NCBI RefSeq assembly: GCF_019468565.1
Contig: NZ_CP080521.1
Location: forward strand, 186,001-250,000
Origin: Pseudonocardia sp. DSM 110487
GTDB lineage: Bacteria; Actinomycetota; Actinomycetes; Mycobacteriales; Pseudonocardiaceae
Reading direction: 5' to 3'
DNA: 64,000 nt
Shown: positions 60,447 to 64,000 of the stretch, piece after piece
Numbering within the stretch: the first letter of the stretch is position 1
Layout: each line of letters starts with the position of its first letter
Translations under genes and position numbers: made by a program
Notes under the pieces: generated by a model
What the model was told of the DNA's origin: nothing
Seen by the model: the letters and a program-made list of their open reading frames with translations, nothing else
Database searches by the model: none

Positions 60447-61097
60447 TCACCGACGGCTGCGCTCGGCCTTCTGCAGCTCGAGGATGGCGAGCACCCGCTG
60501 GTTGCCATCGGGCAGTTTCAGCTTGTGGAAGATCCGGGTCACGTGGTTCTCCACGGTGCGCTCCCCGATGCCGAGGAGTTGAGCGATGCCGCGGTTGGAC
60601 ATGCCCTCCGCGGCGTGGGTGAGCACCTCGCGCTCCCGCGGCGTCAGCGATTCCAGGGCGTCGGTCATCGCCTGCCGGGCCACGAGATCGGCGACGACGT
60701 CCGGGTCCACCGCGACCCCGCCGCCGTGGATCCGGTTCAGGGCGTCGCGGAGCCGCTCGGCGTCGGTCAGGTTGTGTTTGAGCAGGTATCCGACCCCGGT
60801 TGGCCGGCAGCGCAGCAACCGGGCCGCCCACTCGGCGTCGCGGCTGGCGGAGATCACGAGGACGCCGACGTCCGGCGCCGTGGTGGTGATGGTCTCGGCA
60901 GCGCGCAGGCCTTCGTCGGCGAAGTGCGGCGGCATGCTGATGTCGACGATCGCGACGTCGGGCGGGTTGGCGCGCACCATCGCCTGGAGCTCGTCGGCGG
61001 TGTGCGCAGCGCCGAGGACCTCGATGCCGATTTCGGTGAGCCAGCTGGTGAGGCCGGCGAGGAAGAGCGGATGGTCATCGGCGATCGTCACGCGCAT
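60447..61097 (-). CDS. NarL/LuxR-type response regulator
   Basis: The 216-residue protein has a receiver with phospho-acceptor D52 (VAIVDISMP), acidic D7/D8, and lysine K107 (GYLLKHN). The C-terminal LuxR helix-turn-helix is LTPREREVLTHAAEGMSNRG then IAQLLGIGERTVENHVT. It overlaps the kinase gene by ten bases (61088-61097), so the two are co-translated. Its stop is two bases from that of the giant gene, which runs toward it. Targets are unknown; the giant gene and wall-related genes are candidates. Confidence 0.9.
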   Translation of the reverse strand: MRVTIADDHPLFLAGLTSWLTEIGIEVLGAAHTADELQAMVRANPPDVAIVDISMPPHFADEGLRAAETITTTAPDVGVLVISASRDAEWAARLLRCRPTGVGYLLKHNLTDAERLRDALNRIHGGGVAVDPDVVADLVARQAMTDALESLTPREREVLTHAAEGMSNRGIAQLLGIGERTVENHVTRIFHKLKLPDGNQRVLAILELQKAERSRR

Positions 61098-62830
61098 GGC
61101 AGCCTGACCAGCACGGTCGTGCCCTGCCCGACAGGGCTTCGCACTTCCATCCGCCCGCCCAGCGCTCGGGCGCGGTCAGCGGCTCCGGCCAGGCCGGAGT
61201 GGGCGGTGCACTCGGCCCCACCGCGGCCGTCGTCGACGACGCGGAGCTCGACGGTGTCGCCGTGGCGTTCGATCGTCAGGCAGGCCGAGGTAGCCCCGGA
61301 GTGCTTGCGCATGTTCGTGATCGCCTCCGAGGCGATGAACCAGAGATTCCGTTCGATCGCTGCGGGAAGGCGTTCCGCGGTGACGTCCAGATGGACCGGG
61401 ATATCGATGGACCGCACCAGTTCGGGGAGGGCTTCGGCGAGACTCTTGCCGCCGGCGGGCACGGGTGCACCAGCGGTGAGACCGCGGATGACCTCCAAGG
61501 CGTTGACCACCTCCATGCGCGCCTGCTCGATGGCTTCCTTCGTGCTGGCGTCGTCGGCTGCCCTGCGGGTGGCCACGGCCAATCGCAGCTGCGCGCTGAG
61601 CAGCACTTGCTGGGCACCGTCGTGCAGGTCGCGGGCGATGTCGTGACGGGCGAGGCGCTCGGCGAGCTGCAGGCGGGCCTGCGAGGCTGCGATCTCGGCC
61701 TGGTTCGCCTGCCGGTCGAGCAGCATGCCGACGGCTCCGGTGGCGGCGTCGACCAGCCGACTGTGTCGACGCACCGCCTGCGGCATCCCGATGATCGCGA
61801 GCAGGGCGCCGTCTGTGGAGCTCACAGGGACCAGGTACCGGTCGCCGATGGCGTCGGGAGGGGGGACTTCGCCGGGGAGCCACAGCTCCAGGTCGGGATC
61901 GCGCAGCGCCCGGCGCAGCTCCGCGCGGACCTCGTCGAGGGTGGTTGCGTAGTAGATGCGCGGCAGGAATTCGGCGGCCGCCGAACGGATCAGTTGCCGG
62001 CGCACCTCCACGGCGAGGAACGCGATCGGTGTGAGCAGCGCCGCGGCGGCGGTGGCGATCCGCAGTACGTCGATGACGGCGCCGGGCAGCCCGAGGATCC
62101 GCGTCCCGATGTAGAGGATGGCCGACACCGCGATCGTGACGGCAGCGACGACAGCGGGCAGGGCATCGACTCGTTCGAGCCCTCGGCCGCGCCAGATCCT
62201 GCCCAGCAGGAGGGCGACGAGGCCTACCCCGAACGCGACGAGCCCGATGTTGAAGATCGTGGTCAGGGTCGTGAAGAGGCGCTGGTCCGGCGCGAGGGCG
62301 AGCCACCAGGCGCGGTCGTCGAAGTCGGCCCAGCCGGGGCGCGACACCGCGGCGATGACGAGCTTCCCACCGCACACCCAACCGGCGAAGGCCAGCAGGA
62401 GAAGCCGTTCGTACCAGCGTTCGAGGCGGGCCTGCGGGTAGCGGATCAGCGCGGCCCCGAGGCACACGACCCAGAGGTAGCCGCAGACGAAGGAGATCAT
62501 GGGCAGCGGGCTCGCCTGCCACTCCGGCGGCCACCCCCAGCCCCATGACACCAGATAACAGGCGGCCGAGAGCGCGATCGCCCGCGCGCTCGGGCGCTGT
62601 TCCGGGTCCTCGGCCAACACCGCTGCGGTGGCGGCGAAGGAGCTGATCACGAGCAGGATCACCACGCCGGTCGCTGTCGCGTCGAGCCACTGTGACCACC
62701 ACGACACGGCAGCAGCGCCTGCGAAGACCGCTGTGATCGACAGGACGCGGAGAACGCGGCCGCCACCCGGTGGTATCGCGTGCTTCTCGTCGGCCGGCAG
62801 GTCGGCCGCGCACGCCCCAGCCGAACCCAT
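61088..62830 (-). CDS. NarL-type sensor histidine kinase
   Basis: This 580-residue protein has seven to eight hydrophobic helices in residues 28-275 and no large extracellular domain, then a GAF-like region (about 280-372). A HisKA_3 box with H403 in IARDLHDGAQQVLLSAQLRL follows, and a HATPase domain with N-box EAITNMRKHSG and G-box VVDDGRGG. It phosphorylates the regulator encoded downstream in the same operon. Membrane-embedded sensing suggests it detects lipid or envelope state; the signal is unknown. Confidence 0.9.
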   Translation of the reverse strand: MGSAGACAADLPADEKHAIPPGGGRVLRVLSITAVFAGAAAVSWWSQWLDATATGVVILLVISSFAATAAVLAEDPEQRPSARAIALSAACYLVSWGWGWPPEWQASPLPMISFVCGYLWVVCLGAALIRYPQARLERWYERLLLLAFAGWVCGGKLVIAAVSRPGWADFDDRAWWLALAPDQRLFTTLTTIFNIGLVAFGVGLVALLLGRIWRGRGLERVDALPAVVAAVTIAVSAILYIGTRILGLPGAVIDVLRIATAAAALLTPIAFLAVEVRRQLIRSAAAEFLPRIYYATTLDEVRAELRRALRDPDLELWLPGEVPPPDAIGDRYLVPVSSTDGALLAIIGMPQAVRRHSRLVDAATGAVGMLLDRQANQAEIAASQARLQLAERLARHDIARDLHDGAQQVLLSAQLRLAVATRRAADDASTKEAIEQARMEVVNALEVIRGLTAGAPVPAGGKSLAEALPELVRSIDIPVHLDVTAERLPAAIERNLWFIASEAITNMRKHSGATSACLTIERHGDTVELRVVDDGRGGAECTAHSGLAGAADRARALGGRMEVRSPVGQGTTVLVRLPCA

Positions 62831-62945
62831 CGGGCCTCCCGTCGTCGGCGAGCGGGTCCACCTTCCTCACACCCGGTACACGCCGTTGGTCAACTCTAAT
62901 CCGTGTGCTCGGAGCAGCTCCAGGTTCGCCCGTCCGCCCGGGCTC

Positions 62946-63803
62946 TCACCGTGCGCGTCGTCGAACCGCGCCGTTCGTGTTCGCCGCGCTCTCCGCGCGC
63001 GGTGCGGACGGCTCGGGCCGGGTGGCCGCCAGCTCGCGGAGCAGGGCGGCGCTGTCCTCGTCGGCGGGGAGGAACGTCTCGAGGGCCAGGTCGGCCGCGC
63101 CCACGTCCAGTGGGGCGCCGAGCGTGGCGATCACGGTCTGCAGGCCGACCACACCGAGGCGGGTCTTGAGCTCGAAACCGGCCATGACGCCGTCGCCCGT
63201 CCACCGGGGCGGCGGCCGGCCCGCAGCGGCGGCGAGGTGCCGTTCGGCCTCGAGCACGAGGTCGAGGAGCGCGTCGTCGGCCTCCTCGTCGGCCTGCCGA
63301 CGCAACTGGGCGATCAATGGCCGGCTGCAGACCGGGGTGGCGGTGGAGATCCGCGGCAGGCCCTCGGGGTGCGTGGACAGCCGCAGCATGTTGACCGGCG
63401 GCGTCAACAGCCCGGGATCGACGCCGTCCCACAGCAGGTCGGCGGCGGCGTTGGCGGCCACGAGGTCCCAGCGGGCGTCGACCACGATCGCCGGGTGCGG
63501 GTCGTGGGCGGCGAGCAGCGTGTCGAGCGCCTGCCGCAGCGGTCGCATCGCCCGGTCCCGGGGGCCGGGCCCGCCCTGGGGCGGCGCGTAGCCACCCGCG
63601 AGCAGCAGCCGGTCGCGCTCGCGCAGGGGCATGTCCAGTGCATCGGCGAGGTGGACGAGCAGCTGCCGGCTGGGCCGGGCCCGTCCGTTCTCCACGAAGC
63701 TGAGGTGCTTGGTGGACACACCGGTCGCGGTGGCGAGCTCCAGCTGGCTCATGCCGCGGCGCTGCCGCCAGAATCGCAGCACCTCACCCGCGCCGCCGCC
63801 CAC
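62946..63803 (-). CDS. XRE-family regulator with MmyB-like ligand domain
   Basis: The protein has 285 residues from GTG 63803 (VGGGAGEVLRFWRQRRG); the ATG at 63884 would add 27 residues of poor composition and overlap the divergent gene. The HTH is MSQLELATATGVSTKHLSFV (about residues 18-37), with ENGRARPSRQLLVHLADALD after. The C-terminal MmyB-like domain has HPAIVVDARWDLVAANAAAD and PVNMLRLSTHPEGL, a PAS-like fold that binds fatty-acid-like ligands. It likely represses the dehydrogenase gene at 63883. Confidence 0.87.
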   Translation of the reverse strand: MGGGAGEVLRFWRQRRGMSQLELATATGVSTKHLSFVENGRARPSRQLLVHLADALDMPLRERDRLLLAGGYAPPQGGPGPRDRAMRPLRQALDTLLAAHDPHPAIVVDARWDLVAANAAADLLWDGVDPGLLTPPVNMLRLSTHPEGLPRISTATPVCSRPLIAQLRRQADEEADDALLDLVLEAERHLAAAAGRPPPRWTGDGVMAGFELKTRLGVVGLQTVIATLGAPLDVGAADLALETFLPADEDSAALLRELAATRPEPSAPRAESAANTNGAVRRRAR

Positions 63804-63838
63804 GGAACCAGAGTAGGGCCGTGGCGTCGCTGCACCCA

Positions 63839-63863
63839 GGAGGTAATGGGCTGCAGCACCTCC
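63839..63863. promoter_or_regulatory. Possible operator between XRE regulator and dehydrogenase
   Basis: GGAGGT (63839-63844) and ACCTCC (63858-63863) form a 6-bp inverted repeat spaced by 13 in the intergenic region. The right arm runs into a CTCCGGAG palindrome. It is a plausible XRE site, but the arms are short and purine-rich, so this is weak. Confidence 0.3.
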
Positions 63864-63882
63864 GGAGGACGAAGGTCGGTTC

Positions 63883-64000
63883 ATGCGCAGCTACCGGCTC
63901 GACGCGGGGACCGGCCTCGACGGCCTCCGCCTCGACGTCTCCGAACTCCCGGTGCCCGGGCCCGGCGAGGTCCTCGTCGAGGTGCGGGCGGCCTCGCTCA
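63883..64000 (+). CDS. N-terminus of a medium-chain alcohol dehydrogenase-like enzyme (truncated by window)
   Basis: ATG 63883 opens MRSYRLDAGTGLDGLRLDVS followed by ELPVPGPGEVLVEVRAASL, the usual first strands of the GroES-like domain in zinc or quinone-type MDR dehydrogenases. The frame runs off the window after 39 codons, so zinc ligands and the cofactor domain cannot be checked. It is the probable target of the divergent XRE/MmyB regulator. Confidence 0.75.
   Translation, partial: MRSYRLDAGTGLDGLRLDVSELPVPGPGEVLVEVRAASL

Overview
The window is high-GC actinobacterial DNA. Gene content and order suggest a mycolata-like or Pseudonocardiales organism (a Pseudonocardia-type genome fits best). 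This is inferred from the sequence alone and was not tested by search. Several genes correspond to a block conserved around Mycobacterium tuberculosis Rv3772-Rv3789: a GtrA-family protein, the galactofuranosyltransferase GlfT1, the Wzt/Wzm ABC exporter, the proteasome activator Bpa, an Rv3777-like quinone oxidoreductase and an HisC2-type aminotransferase. Most of the first 40 kb is ordinary chromosomal housekeeping and accessory metabolism.

Layout. 1-6.1 kb: the end of an unidentified gene, an MFS exporter with a short overlapping leader ORF, and the galactan/Wzm-Wzt/Bpa cluster. 6.1-9.0 kb: a GNAT acetyltransferase, a membrane zinc peptidase, a secreted nuclease/phosphatase-fold lipoprotein and tRNA-Ser(UGA). 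9.0-12.3 kb: a decayed strip with an integrase remnant beside the tRNA, an intact secreted TAP-like peptidase, a hydrolase N-terminal scrap and an ECF sigma-factor remnant lacking its region-4 helix-turn-helix. 12.3-37.5 kb: many small enzyme and regulator units, often divergent pairs with visible operators (two MarR pairs and an XRE-cupin/BenE pair) and convergent pairs separated by hairpin terminators. 37.5-38.6 kb: tRNA-Ser(GCU), tRNA-Arg(ACG), a strong terminator and a frameshifted integrase N-terminus.

38.5-62.8 kb is the unusual part. A translationally coupled pair, a TPR-AAA+ ATPase and a TPR membrane protein, precedes a 0.9-kb non-coding leader and one uninterrupted 18.7-kb ORF encoding a 6,246-residue protein. 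That protein has, in order, a long-n-region signal peptide, a charged Ser/Lys/Glu stalk with 72-bp DNA repeats, 23 perfect TTTGK repeats, and about 1,430 residues of cysteine-rich sequence ending in six 61-62-residue repeats. A polymorphic-toxin-like middle follows, with a candidate PD-(D/E)xK nuclease fold. Next come membrane segments flanking two LysM domains, a winged-helix-like segment, a polytopic membrane block, long helical and coiled-coil regions, a PP2C-type phosphatase domain with its metal-binding aspartates, and a helical C-terminal domain. The simplest reading is a giant envelope-spanning protein that couples a cell-wall-anchored exterior to a cytoplasmic phosphatase. A NarL-type sensor kinase/regulator operon converges on its 3' end with a two-base gap.

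The last kilobase holds an XRE regulator with an MmyB-like ligand domain, divergent from a truncated alcohol-dehydrogenase gene.
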